From: Coptis chinensis
Taxonomy: Eukaryota; Streptophyta; Magnoliopsida; Ranunculales; Ranunculaceae
NCBI GenBank assembly: GCA_015680905.1
Contig: CM027382.1
Coordinates: 17,333,501-17,397,500, forward strand
Direction: 5' to 3'
DNA: 64,000 bases
The translations under genes and the position numbers were made by a program. The number at the start of each line of letters is the position of its first letter. The first letter of the stretch is position 1. Of this stretch, positions 12,249 through 22,754 are shown in pieces. A model generated the notes under the pieces. That model was not told the origin of the DNA, ran no database searches, and saw only the letters and a list, made by a program, of their open reading frames with translations.

Positions 12249-14990
12249 TGGATGAAGTTACAACCGATGGAGTTGAGGAAATATATAATCGAGGATGCCA
12301 TCAATGATAACTTTGAAGAAAATATTGCATGAACAACAATGATACAAACAATTTTGAGAATATAAATTTGCATTGTCCATGTGTTGGGATGGAATTTGAT
12401 TCTCATGATGATGCTTATGAATTTTACAACCGCTTCGTTCCGGTCAAGTTGGATTTAGTGTTCGAAAAGAGTTCTACATGTAAATCAAAACCATCGAACG
12501 AAGTTGATTGGTCGGATATTTTGTTGTTCACTTGAAGGGGTTAGAGATCCTAGATCAAAACCTTTTGAAGAAAGATCAAGAAATAAAGCTGATTCAAGGA
12601 CGGGTTGTAAGGCAATGATCGCTATCCGGAGAAGAAAAGGAGATACATGGATCATTTCTCAGTTTGTTGAAGTGCATAACCATTCTACAAGAACTCCAAG
12701 CAAGAGATACATGCTGAAATCTCAACGAAAAGATGGATCCTACCCAACAGAAATTTGCCAATGACATGCGTGGAGTGGGAATTGGACAAATCGATGGTTG
12801 ACTTCATGGCTAGTGAAGTTTCGAGGAATTAGAAACCTTGGCTTTACAAGAAAGGATGCAAGTAACTATTTGTCTTCAAAACGACAAAAGGAGCTCGCGA
12901 ATGGAGATGCACAAACTTTATTAGATCTTCTGCAACATCAACAAATCATCCGCGTTTTACTACTCAATACAACTTGATTTAGAAGGTTGTATGACAAACT
13001 TTTTCTGGACAGATGCTAGGTCAAGGATGGACTACCATTTCTTCGATGATGTTGTTTCTTTTGATCCTACATATGGGATAAATAAGTATGATATGCCATT
13101 TGTGCCGATAGTAGGGATCAACCACCATGCTCAAACAATATTATTCGGTGGTGCACTACTTTTTTCCAAAACAGAAGAGTCTTTTGTTTGGGTAATGAAG
13201 TCATGGATGATGGCAATGAATGACAAGCAACCGAAGGTAATTTTAACCGACCAAGAATCAGCAATTGGAGGGGCAATCGAGCAAGTTTTACCGACCAAGT
13301 AGGTTTTGTTTGTGGCATATATGGAAAAATGTCATGTCATGTCACACTTGGGTCATGAAATAAATGCACATGAAAATTTTGCTCGTGACTTTCAAAAATG
13401 TATGTATGGATATGAGACAGTTGAAGAATTTGAAGCTAAATGGAATGAGATGCTTGTAAATTACAATTTGAAAGAGAACAAGTGGCTAAACAAGTTGTAT
13501 GAGAAACGAAAAAAATGGGCGCCGGTTTATATTAGAGGCACTTTTTGTGGAGGAATGTTAACCACCCAAAGTGAAAGTATAAATTCTTACTTTGATAAGT
13601 ATCTTAAGAAAGGTATGTCCCTCTATGAGTTTGTAAAACAATATCAAAGAGCTGTGGTCGATAGACGAGAGGCTGAAAACAGAGAAGATTATGAAACCAA
13701 TTATCAAAAGCCTGTTTTGAGAGTTTTATGAAAATTGAGAAACAAGGAGTCATTTTACAATAATATCAGCTTTTAAAAAATTTCAAGAACAGTTATTTGA
13801 AGGCCTGTCCTACCGCCATAGAAAAGTCGAGGAGAATGAAATTAGATCTGTGTACAATGTGTGGATGGAAGGACATGAGCATGTAGCGCGCACCGTCACA
13901 TTTGAACCTTCTACCCAAAGTGCCAACTGTAGCTGTCGATTGTTTGATTTTGCAGGTTTTTTGTGTAGGCACATTTTGAAGATATTTGTGGTTGAAGATG
14001 TTCAGAGCCTTCAAGAACAATACGTACTAAAGAGATGGACGAAAGAAGCAAAGTTTGGTTCTATGGTTTCTAGTGAAGATGAAAGCATTCAACATGACTT
14101 TGAAGATAACTCTACAAGTCGATATTGTACAATATGTTGAGAGGGGGTAAATATTGCTTCGAAGGCTTCTGCTTGTGGTGAAGTATACAATGTGGCAATC
14201 AAAGGTATGGAAAGAACTTTAAGAGAAGTGGAAGATGCTTTGAAAAACATGACATTAAATTTTGATCAAGTGCATGGTGAAAGAAGTGGAAGTGAACGTA
14301 AGGGTGAAACAAGTGCAACATGTACTCCTCTAGGTATTCAGAAGACATTGCTTGATCCTCCAAGTTAAGAGGAAGGGGAGACCATCTGGTAAAAGAATAA
14401 AGTCATGGGCTGATAAGGGACCAGTGAGGAAGAATAATGACAATTCGAACAAGCCAACTACTCGACAACAAAAGCCCGATAAAAGAGCCAGGTATTTTTT
14501 TGCATAATTTCTTGCATTGCTTTATATCTAAATTGCTATATACTTATATGTTTCTTACCCATTCTGTTTTTTTTTGGTCTAGTAGAGTGCAAGCTACAGA
14601 TAAACATGCTAGCAATGAGATAGATTATGAGACACAAATGTCTCAAGCTAGAAGTGTTACGGGTCATTCTCTTCATCCATATAATGTGAATCCAACTTAT
14701 GGGTTTCAACCTCCATTCTTGAATCAGGTTTGTATTCTTATTATATAATGTTGTTATTATAAGGCCGAGTACTTTGGCATGGCTTATTTGTTGATTTAAT
14801 TTTTTTTTCTTGTAGGGTTACTTTATGCCTACAGATCAACAGTCTCTCCATGGTATGCGTAATCATATACCTTATTATTTTTCCAATGGGATGCACCAAT
14901 TAGAGCCTCGTCCACTTCATGGAAGTTCGACTACTGAGTACTGACCTTAATAACCTCTTTCAGGTGATTACTTACGCTTAAACTAAATGT
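12249..14990 (+). pseudogene. FAR1/MURA-like MULE transposase, decayed
   Basis: Domains run in order. First comes a FAR1 DNA-binding WRKY-GCM1-type zinc finger (CVGMEFDSHDDAYEFYNRF, about 12,380; ADSRTGCKAMIAIRRRKGDTW, about 12,590; EVHNHS). A helper segment follows (FTRKDASNYLSSKRQKELAN, about 12,850). The MULE catalytic domain is at 12,991-13,731, with candidate catalytic Asp in VVSFDPTYG and ILTDQESAI. A SWIM finger CSCRLFDFAGFLCRH (about 13,930) precedes a C-terminal basic tail in small exons (14,437-14,900, GT-AG borders near 14,490/14,580). FHY3/FAR1 light-signalling factors descend from this family. Frame changes near 12,530 and 12,950 and a stop at 13,300 break it; the conserved CxWH block is lost (FVAYMEKCHV). 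Confidence 0.9.
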
Positions 14991-15959
14991 TGTTAGCCTC
15001 ATGTCTATATACTAATCAGGCTCGAAGAAAATTCATTTGATTGTTTGGTACACATCACAAACGATGTGTTAATATAGTAAAATCTTAACTATAGATAGGT
15101 TCACATTACGATTTTCTCGGAGCGTTAGCATTTCAGATTTTCGTGTTAACTAAAGTAATTCAATACTTCAGTCAGATATGGAGAGGAGAATGAGGACAAA
15201 CCCAAACTTTGAGGAACTAAGTATCAAGGTCCAAATACCAGTACCTAAAAACAACTGAAACTTATAATCTTAGGTTGTGTTTTTCCCGTAAGTCAATTGA
15301 GATGATAGGCTTGATGAAATTGAGTCAAACTAGTAATGCGATTGGTTTTATAATAGAAGATGAGATAAACCGATGGTAATGAGTAAAAGCACCCGGGGAC
15401 TAGGAATTGCTTTCACTATGTCGCGTGTCTTGCAACTATAGTTTGTCTTGGAGGCATAAGAAGATGTGGGATTTATGTAATCTTGTAAGGATTCAAGAAT
15501 TGAGATTGTTTGGTATGAGGTTTGGTTTCTTCCCAAATATGTCGCTCTATGTACAACTTAGTTTTGTTTTCTCGCTAAATGTATCTATAAATATTTTGAC
15601 TATTCCAGTGCTTTTGAACTTTGGACTAGCTATACGGAATGGCTAGTTTCTTGACCATTTAATTTTCTTATTATAGGATTTTCTCACTAGCTATACGGAA
15701 TGGCCTCTGCAAATGGACTAGTAAAAGTGCAACGATGCACCAATATCTCTTTTTGGGGTTATTTCGATGTTCAAGATGTCTTGATATTCTTGATGGACAC
15801 TCATTCTTAGGCGTTCATCGGTATTGCAGGCACAACATTCAGGTCTTGCAAAGGGTAGTCAAGAATTTTTTGTGTTTTTTGTGAATACAACACAACTGTA
15901 TTTGAGTCATTGGTGATCAATTTTGAATGAGACATCTAGTTTTGTGAACACATTTTGAT
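14991..15959. other. MULE interior without recognised gene
   Basis: Downstream of the transposase there is no recognisable coding sequence. The only structure is a 19-bp direct repeat ACTAGCTATACGGAATGGC at about 15,625 and 15,687. Confidence 0.5.
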
Positions 15960-16640
15960 GTCAAAATTATGAAGGCTGAATTCTTGAAGTAAATTTTTGT
16001 CGAGGAATATTGTGCATCAAAAGAGAACTTGAATTTTTTGTCAACAGGCTTAGCTCTAACTTTCGCAGATTTCTGAACCAGTAAGTGAATTGTGCATCGT
16101 TAATTCCACAGATGCCATCAATGAACCATTTATCATCCAGCTTTTCACCATTATAAATTAGCTCTTGATCCTTAGCATTAACAAAACCTTTCCCCTTTGT
16201 TTGCAATATGTTCCTTAACATACCCAACATTCCTATTCCTTTCAACATGAAACTCATACTCCTTCCCACAAATAGTCTTAATAGTGATCCTCCTCAAGCT
16301 TAGACAGTGAAGACCAAATGTGGGACATTCTCATCTCCCGACACCATAGTCTCGATCACGAGAATCATTTCGTGCAAGCTCTCGACCTCCATAAACCAAC
16401 TTCGCTTCCTAACAACAAACCCTTTACGTGAAACCGACCCGGCTTCACGTAATAATCAATCATATTAGACTCCAATACATGCATTGGAATCGTAGAGCCA
16501 CCCAATCGTAAGGTAAATCAATATCGATTTGTTCGATCCCAATGCAGCTCTCATACAACCCAAACTCAGTAAATGATTCATCAAGAACCCAACATCCACA
16601 CTCACCGTTTCTCCCCACCAATAATTTAGAAGAAGCAAAT
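15960..16640 (-). pseudogene. Captured fragment of phosphatidylinositol 4-kinase gamma (two ubiquitin-like domains)
   Basis: Minus-strand pieces, in order, are SILIYLTIG and GSTIPMHVLES (about 16,550-16,460), KGFVVRK and KLVYGGRELARNDSR (about 16,420-16,360), ENVPHLVF, then ITIKTICGKEYEFHVERNRN (about 16,290), AKDQELIYNGEKLDDKWFID (about 16,150), and VQKSAKVRAKPVDKKF (about 16,050). These match the tandem N-terminal ubiquitin-like domains of plant PI4K-gamma (UbDK) proteins, which are dual lipid/protein kinases. The kinase domain is absent and several frame changes are present. It lies antisense to the MULE transposase and inside the MULE ends, so it is a transduplicated host fragment. Confidence 0.85.
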
Positions 16641-16744
16641 AGACCATTAGAAACAATGTAACAAATCGAGAATTAAGTGTAAAAGTTCCTTCAAAAAGTT
16701 TGGTAGACACAAAAACACACACATCCTCAAAGTAAATCATGTTA

Positions 16745-16784
16745 TCAAAAAAAAAAAAAAAAATGAACACAATTTAGAAGCAAA

Positions 16785-16820
<36 letters not shown>
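16745..16820. repeat. Poly(A) then poly(T) tracts
   Basis: An A-run (about 16,747-16,763) and, 25 bp on, a T-run of about 33 bases (about 16,788-16,820). The T-run is placed as the poly(A) tail of the minus-strand SINE-like unit next to it. ORFs here (poly-Lys or poly-Phe) are artefacts. Confidence 0.8.
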
Positions 16821-16821
<1 letters not shown>

Positions 16822-16972
16822 AGAAGTTGGAAATAGAATAATCTAGAATAATAAAGGTAAGAGTAGAATACAAACCATTGAAGGGTTTTGGTGGATTTGA
16901 ACCACCATCTCTTGAGATATATTAGAGATTTATTCTCCATCTCAAGTGCTCTACCTTTTGAACTAAAAACCC
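16788..16972 (-). mobile_element. SINE-like element with complete tRNA-like head
   Basis: Minus strand 16,972-16,883 folds as a tRNA cloverleaf. Acceptor stem GGGTTTT pairs with AAAACCC, D stem GTTC/GAGC, extended anticodon stem CTTGAGA/TCTCAAG with an oversized loop, and T arm GGTGG-TTCAAAT-CCACC. Box A-like (TAGTTCAAAAGGTAGAGC) and box B (GGTTCAAATCC) Pol III promoter elements are visible. About 60 bp of unrelated body and a 33-base poly(A) tail follow, the standard SINE layout. The oversized anticodon loop argues against a working tRNA. No clear target duplication was found. Confidence 0.6.
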
Positions 16973-17049
16973 ATATATATATAAGAGGAGGAAAATAAAT
17001 TGTAAAAATATTATAAGAATTAATGACCCTTCCGATTTCTAGAAGAAGT

Positions 17050-17258
17050 GGGTGAGAAGAAGATGATCAGAGAAGTGACCAAGGGTTTTACTGTTTCAAA
17101 ATTGAGACAGAGTTTTAGTTCTGGGTTTTATTTTTTTTACAAGTTTTCATCGGTTAATAGTTTATTTTTTGGGCTCGGTCTTTTTTTTCGAGATGTGTTA
17201 GCATCCTACGGTGTCCACCAGGCGTCCTCATGAGGATATCCCTGGGATAGCCGGGCTC
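17050..17258. repeat. MULE right terminal inverted repeat
   Basis: Inverse of 11,814-12,020, ending ATAGCCGGGCTC, followed at once by the second TAACTTAAT (17,259-17,267). It lies about 400 bp upstream of the PPR start codon, so TIR promoter or silencing marks could affect that gene. Confidence 0.9.
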
Positions 17259-17593
17259 TAACTTAATTTGAAGGGCAAGCTGATGCAATTGGATTATGTA
17301 CACGTTGTTTTGGCTGTTTTTTTCTTCACGTACCAGGACTCGATCCCATGACCAACTTGTTATACACTTTTCAGAACAACAAACTTCAACTTTGGAACAA
17401 GATTGCATGTGTGATTCTGTGGGCAGCGGCACCATAGTTTATGACTAACCAAATTAAAAAAGTAGAGGCTATTTTAGATTTTCAGTGAAGTATTCTTACG
17501 CCTATTTAAACTTAAGGTAATGTGGATGAAATAAGGTTTATATTGACGCTGCCAAAGTACTGCTTTTGATATTTCGTGATATTTCAAAAGAAG

Positions 17594-17600
17594 TATAAAT
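17594..17600 (+). promoter_or_regulatory. Candidate TATA box of the PPR gene
   Basis: TATAAAT lies 62 bp before the PPR start codon. It would place transcription start near 17,625 with a very short leader. Spacing only; no other support. Confidence 0.4.
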
Positions 17601-17626
17601 AACACTACTTTTCACCCGCCAAAACC

Positions 17627-17647
17627 ATGAACCCAACCAACTTTTAA
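17627..17647 (+). promoter_or_regulatory. Six-codon upstream ORF
   Basis: ATG AAC CCA ACC AAC TTT TAA ends 8 bp before the main ATG, in a leader of A-runs. If the transcript starts upstream of it, the uORF could lower initiation at the PPR start codon. If the TATA at 17,594 is used, it sits right at the transcript 5' end and may be skipped. Confidence 0.4.
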
Positions 17648-17655
17648 AAAAAAAA

Positions 17656-20031
17656 ATGGCAACTCAAACACTTTGCAAGTCCATTTCACCTGAAAAAAAC
17701 AATCGAAACCGAAATCTCCTACTCAAAAAACATAACCCCAAATCTTTCCCCATCAATAAAAACCAAACAAAGTTTAAAAAACTATCACTTAAACCAGAAA
17801 CTATTTCCCAAACTCGTAATTTATGTAGTTATATAAATTCCGGGCATTTGGACAAAGCAGTCTCTTTGTTTGAACAAATGCCTGAAAGAGATACGTTTGT
17901 GTGGAACTGTTTAATTAGAGGGTTTACTGATAATGGGTTATATGAAAAGGCTATTGAGTATTATTATATCATGTTGTTTGTTGGGGTTAGAGCTGATCAT
18001 TTTACTTTCCCATTTGTGATTAAGTCTTGTGTTGGAATGTTGTCGTTATCGGAAGGTTGGAAGGTTCATGGGAATGTTATTAAGAGTGGGTATAAGTCTG
18101 ATGTTTATATATGTAATTCTCTTATTGCTATGTATGCTAAACTTGGGTGTTTGGAGTCGGCAGAGAGAGTGTTTGATGAAATGCCGGTGAAGGATTTGGT
18201 GAGCTGGAATTCTATGACTAGTGGGTATGTTTTAAGTGGAGATGGGTGGAACTCGCTATCGTGTTTCAAAGAAATGCAAGTGGAAGGAATGAGAGCTGAC
18301 CGGTTTGGGATTATTAGCGCTCTTTCAGGGTGTTCGTTGGAGGGTTGTGGTCAGAAAGGAAGAGAAATGCATTGCTATGTGATTAAATTTGCATTTGAAT
18401 TTGACATCATGGTGCAAACTTCTATCATTGATATGTATGGAAAGTGTGGGATGATTGACATAGCTGAGAGAGTATTTAGAAAGATCTTTTCTAGGAATAT
18501 TGTGGTTTGGAATGCTATGATAGGTGGGTATGCTTTGAATGGTGAGCCGCTTGAAGCGTTTTCTTGTTTGGTGAAGATGCAAGAGGCTGATAATCTGAGT
18601 CCTGATGAGATTACATTGGTGAATTTGCTCCCTGCTTGTGCTCAGTTACGAGGTCTCTTGAGTGGAAAGTCCATGCATGGATATGCCATTAGAAAAGGGT
18701 TTCTGTCTCACATAGTTTTGGAAACTGCTCTGGTCAATATGTATGGAAAATGCGGGGAGCTGAAATTGTCTAAGAGGGTATTTGATGGCATGGTTGACCG
18801 AAGCTTACTATCATGGAATACTATGGTGACTGCTTATGTACAAAATGGGTGGAGCTGGGAGGCCATTGATATATTCTTAGACCTATGTAATGGGTCTCTT
18901 AGGATTGATGCCTTTACTGTTGTAAGCATCCTGCCCGCTTATGCAGAAATTGCCTCAATAAGAGAAGGAATGCAGATGCACTGTTACATAACAAAATTAG
19001 ACTTTGATACGAATTCTCTAATATCAAATTCAGTTATTCACATGTATGCTAAATGCGGTGATATACAAGCAGCACGACAGGTTTTTGACAGGTTGCTGAA
19101 TAAGGATGTTGTTTCATGGAACACAATTATCATGGGATATGCAATCCATGGTTGTGGATCAGTTTCTGTCGAGTTGTTTTCAAAAATGCAGGAAGAGGGC
19201 ATCATACCAAATGAGAGCACTTTTGTTTCTGTTTTATCATCATGTAGCATCACAGGCTTGGTCGATGAAGGTTGGAAAATTTTCAAGTATATGAAAATGA
19301 ATTTCGGTATTGAACCTGATATAGAACACTATGGGTGCATGGTGGATCTTCTTGGACGTACTGGAAATCTTATTCTTGTAAGAAAGTTCATAGAGGAAAT
19401 GCCTTTGGTGCCAACGGCCAGGATATGGGGATCTCTACTGTCAGCATGTAGAAACAATGGAAACATAGAATTAGCAGAATTTGCTGCTAGGCACATTTTA
19501 TCTCTTGAACATGATAATACTGGGTGCTACATCTTGCTCTCTAACATGTACGCTGAAGTCGGGAGGTGGGAAGATGTAGACAGGATAAGATATTTAATGA
19601 TGAAGGAAGGATTGAAGAAGACCACTGGGTATAGTTCTGTTGAGGTCAATAGTAAGGCTATCAGTTTTGTCGATGGGGACAAGTCTCATGAAGGAACCAA
19701 CTTGATATACAATGTTTTAGATATCATTGCTGGTCAAATAGGAGAAGAAATTTATGATCTCAGTATCTCAAAGTTCAGTCCAGTGATCTTGCTTCAGAAA
19801 AGATTGAGCTCACCAAGGTATCACAGTGTCAGACTGGCGATCTCTTTCAGTTTGATTTCCACTACAGTTGGAGGTCCCGTTGTTGTAAGGAAGAATCTCA
19901 GAATATGTAAAGGTTGCCATCATGCAGCAAAGCAGATGTCGAAGGTTACAAGTAGAGAGATTATTGTACAGGATTCCAATATCTATCACCACTTCAGAGA
20001 TGGGCGCTGCTCTTGTAGGGATTATTGGTGA
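17656..20031 (+). CDS. PPR-DYW organellar RNA-processing protein (At4g35130-like)
   Basis: An intronless 791-residue protein. The basic, Asn/Lys-rich N-terminus (1-60) is a likely plastid or mitochondrial targeting peptide. From about residue 65 to 620 it is a P-L-S array of PPR motifs (for example [21 protein letters not shown]), which bind RNA one base per motif, then E/E+ motifs ([21 protein letters not shown]) and a C-terminal DYW-type domain ending GRCSCRDYW. The deaminase signature is altered: the usual HSE is HSV ([10 protein letters not shown]) while CKGCH is kept. As recalled, Arabidopsis At4g35130 has the same HSV, so the missing Glu looks inherited. It probably specifies an editing or processing site but needs a partner deaminase. 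The start was chosen as the first ATG of the open frame. Confidence 0.95.
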   Translation: MATQTLCKSISPEKNNRNRNLLLKKHNPKSFPINKNQTKFKKLSLKPETISQTRNLCSYINSGHLDKAVSLFEQMPERDTFVWNCLIRGFTDNGLYEKAIEYYYIMLFVGVRADHFTFPFVIKSCVGMLSLSEGWKVHGNVIKSGYKSDVYICNSLIAMYAKLGCLESAERVFDEMPVKDLVSWNSMTSGYVLSGDGWNSLSCFKEMQVEGMRADRFGIISALSGCSLEGCGQKGREMHCYVIKFAFEFDIMVQTSIIDMYGKCGMIDIAERVFRKIFSRNIVVWNAMIGGYALNGEPLEAFSCLVKMQEADNLSPDEITLVNLLPACAQLRGLLSGKSMHGYAIRKGFLSHIVLETALVNMYGKCGELKLSKRVFDGMVDRSLLSWNTMVTAYVQNGWSWEAIDIFLDLCNGSLRIDAFTVVSILPAYAEIASIREGMQMHCYITKLDFDTNSLISNSVIHMYAKCGDIQAARQVFDRLLNKDVVSWNTIIMGYAIHGCGSVSVELFSKMQEEGIIPNESTFVSVLSSCSITGLVDEGWKIFKYMKMNFGIEPDIEHYGCMVDLLGRTGNLILVRKFIEEMPLVPTARIWGSLLSACRNNGNIELAEFAARHILSLEHDNTGCYILLSNMYAEVGRWEDVDRIRYLMMKEGLKKTTGYSSVEVNSKAISFVDGDKSHEGTNLIYNVLDIIAGQIGEEIYDLSISKFSPVILLQKRLSSPRYHSVRLAISFSLISTTVGGPVVVRKNLRICKGCHHAAKQMSKVTSREIIVQDSNIYHHFRDGRCSCRDYW

Positions 20032-20523
20032 TTATGCTTCCATTACCACACACTGAAATGGATAGATTTTTGTAAGAAATCAAGTGAAACGTTTTGAAAT
20101 GAAAAAATTAATAGTAGTTCAAGTAAGTTCAGTTGTATACTAACAGATGTTCAGAAAAAGAGGAGAGAAAAAAGATTATAGAAACGAGTAATATATGTGT
20201 ATGCATTTTCTGTTTCTTTGCCACTTACAAATGCCAAAGGACTGACGAACTGGCACCATTACTTGCATTTTACCATTATTTACAGTTGGTTGGGAGTTCC
20301 TTTTAAGCAAAATCATTCAGATGGGAATTGGTCCAAGTATCAGATCAACCCCCTACGAAACCTTGTGTATAATGTCTTATTAGTTTTGCAGTAAAAGTTG
20401 GTGATGACATCCACCAGAAAAAACTTGTGTAGATTAATGTCTTATTACATACATAATGCTAGTAAAGAGTTTATCTTTTATTCTACTTGATGACATCCAC
20501 CAGAAAGAACACAGGAGAGGGAG
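20032..20523. other. PPR 3' flank
   Basis: AT-rich non-coding DNA and presumed 3' UTR. GATGACATCCACCAGAAA occurs twice (about 20,405 and 20,490). The last five bases GGGAG (20,519-20,523) are the target duplication of the next element. Confidence 0.5.
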
Positions 20524-20841
20524 TGATGCGAGGACGCAATAGATTATCATGTGCACAGCACATGCATAATGCTACAACTAGAGTTTATCTTTTATTCTAC
20601 TTCTATTTTAAATCCTTAGTTAATTAGAATTAGACTAGCTTCTATTTTAGTTTCCCAAGTTCTATTATGATTAGGATTTGTTAACTAGTTCTATATATAG
20701 CGCGATGTAAACCTTAAGATTTTCAGACTTGATTATTATTATTGAATTAAAAGAATTCGTTTTTATTCATTAGACCCTAGTTTTGGGTATCTTTATACAT
20801 TGTGTATCTATTGTTCTTGCTTCCGCGACAAAGATACATCA
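20524..20841 (+). repeat. Gypsy 5' LTR
   Basis: 318 bp, TGATG...ACATCA, near-identical to 32,749-33,069. Contains TATATATAG near 20,693. Confidence 0.95.
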
Positions 20842-20842
20842 A

Positions 20843-20856
20843 ATTGGTATCAGATT
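20843..20856 (+). promoter_or_regulatory. Primer binding site
   Basis: TTGGTATCAGA starts two bases after the 5' LTR and matches the complement of the initiator tRNA-Met 3' end, the usual primer for this group. Confidence 0.85.
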
Positions 20857-21488
20857 TTTAGGTTTTTTCCTAGTTTGCTCGTCATGGCCACTCAACGAAG
20901 AGGACGCGGATGACCACCAGCAGTGAATACAAGATTGGTTCGTGTTGAGAAAGAATTGCAAGCAAATTCGATTGATTTGCGCGACATAAAAGAGATTTTG
21001 ATGAAGCTCGTACCTGATTTTCAACCCAAACACACCATTGACGTTGTGGACAGACAGTGGGTGGACGATGACCCCCAAGATTCCCACCACTCTGGTTCTG
21101 AAGTTGAGTTAGTTGTTGCAGCCCAAAATACTCAATCGAATCGACGCCGCAGTCATGCACCTTCACGCAGAACTTCTCCACATCCATCTTCCATTGAAAG
21201 CGACAAAGAATCACTTGTAGATTCAAGCACTAAATCACCATCTTCTCCAATTCATCGATTGGGACGACCTATTGTTGATGGAAGTGGTCTGATTTTGAAT
21301 CCCACTGATCGGGGTCGATTTCCTCGTGCTGATTTGGCCTTCCTGAGTCAAGATCGCAGACGCAATCACACAATTCGAGTTCCCCATGTTGATCAAACTT
21401 TTCAAAGATAAAGATTTTGCTCCCGAAATTTATTATGATGCAGATCTCGATGCAAATCGCATAAGCTATCGTCGAAATCTGTTAGGCC

Positions 21489-22620
21489 TTGGCCGTGGTC
21501 AAAGGCATATTGATGCTTCTGTTACTCCTGGTCATTTTCTCCAGCAGAATTTCGATCGGCCAAAGAGACGATCCTATTTGCCTAATTCACGGGCCGGGCA
21601 AACTCCATCGCCCTTGGGCTTCTAATGTGCAGGCCCATGGAAGACCTCATGATACTTTCAGGGCTACAAATTATATTCCAGTCCAACATAATACTAGGCC
21701 TGCCCGCAAGAACGTTGTTACTGCTGACCAGGGTGCACCCCATTCCCCTGACCCAGTTGATTCGCCACCCCTTTCGCCCTGCCGACAACCACGTCGGTTA
21801 GCACCAGCTTTTGATCCTCCGGACCCTTCAGATTCTCCATCTAGTCCTTCTCCACCAAGGCGCAATAACCATAATAGGCGCAATCAAAGGCGTGGGCATC
21901 AACAAAATGTGCACCATAATACAGGTAATTTTGATATTAATCGTTTATTGCGCATTTTAGAGAAGAATCAGATGGGTGATATTAAATTAGACGTGCCTGA
22001 ATTTAATGGAAAATTGCAGCCTGATGCTTTTGTCGACTGGTTAAATAAGATTGAAAAAGTTTTTGATTATAAAATTTTTGAGGATCCTAAGTGTGTTAAA
22101 TTAGTTGTGACTAAATTAACGGGCTATGCACTTGTTTGGTGGGATGAACTTCAATTGACTTGTGCTAAATTGGGTTACAATAAGATTACTACATGGGATA
22201 AGATGCGCCGAGAGTTGAAAAAAGAATTTATTCCTCATGACTATGAAAGGGATTTATTCATGCTCCCAAACTTGAAACAACGGCTTCAAAGTGTGGTCGG
22301 GTATATCGAGGAGTTTCTTTTGTTGTGCACACGAAATGATTTGTCCGAATCCGTCGATCAAAAAAAAATCAATTATTTGAATGGGTTAAGTAAACCACTT
22401 CGAGAGGCATTAGCTTTCAAAGATGTTTATGATATGTCCGATGCTATTAAATATGCTTTTAAAAGTCAAGATCTCGCTTCGCCATCCCCTTCCCATCGCT
22501 AGTGCCACTTCTACCCATGTTACTTCGTCCTCCAAACCTCCTCCTACCAGAGTGGGTCCAATCACATGCTATGAGTGTAAGGAAATTGGACATGTTCAGT
22601 GGATCGGCCCCTAAACGCAA
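21489..22620 (+). pseudogene. Gypsy gag region with zinc knuckle
   Basis: Gag capsid-like block (WLNKIEKVFDYK, ALVWWDELQ, EEFLLLC) at about 21,950-22,480, preceded by a Pro/Arg/Ser-rich stretch. A knuckle remnant (CYECKEIGHV) follows at about 22,565. Fossil. Confidence 0.85.
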
Positions 22621-22754
22621 GCGCGTGGGTTTAACACAGGATGAAGAAAATCTCAACCATCCAGAAGAAAACGTCACTGAGATTGATGACTTTTTAACTT
22701 ATGCAGATTCTGGTTGTCCCCAATTGATTGTTCATCGTTCTTTAATTACTCCAG

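Larger units (their letters stand above)
11814..17258 (+). mobile_element. Mutator-like transposable element (MULE), FAR1-type, 5,445 bp
   Basis: The termini are long inverted repeats: the left arm (11,814 to about 12,020) starts GAGCCCGGCTATCCCAGGG, and the right arm (about 17,050-17,258) is its reverse complement. The first 69 bases appear identical, with a few changes further in. A perfect 9-bp duplication TAACTTAAT flanks the element. Inside are a plus-strand FAR1/MURA-like transposase (decayed), an antisense piece of a host PI4-kinase-gamma gene, poly(A)/poly(T) tracts and a tRNA-like SINE. Intact ends and duplication imply recent movement, presumably driven in trans because the transposase is broken. 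Confidence 0.95.

Noticed and set aside
15407-15646. 79-residue plus-strand ORF in the MULE
   Set aside because: No motif, and it overlaps non-coding sequence after the transposase.
16737-16940. ORF with poly-Lys and poly-Phe runs
   Set aside because: Reads through the A/T homopolymers of the SINE tail; no conserved residues.
16883-16972. Functional tRNA gene
   Set aside because: The cloverleaf stems are good, but the anticodon loop is far too large for a tRNA without an unusual intron, and it is followed by a SINE-like body and poly(A).
17340-17380. Second SINE or tRNA-like B box (GGGATCGAGTCCTGG on the minus strand)
   Set aside because: No matching box A at the right distance and no poly(A) tail; single motif only.
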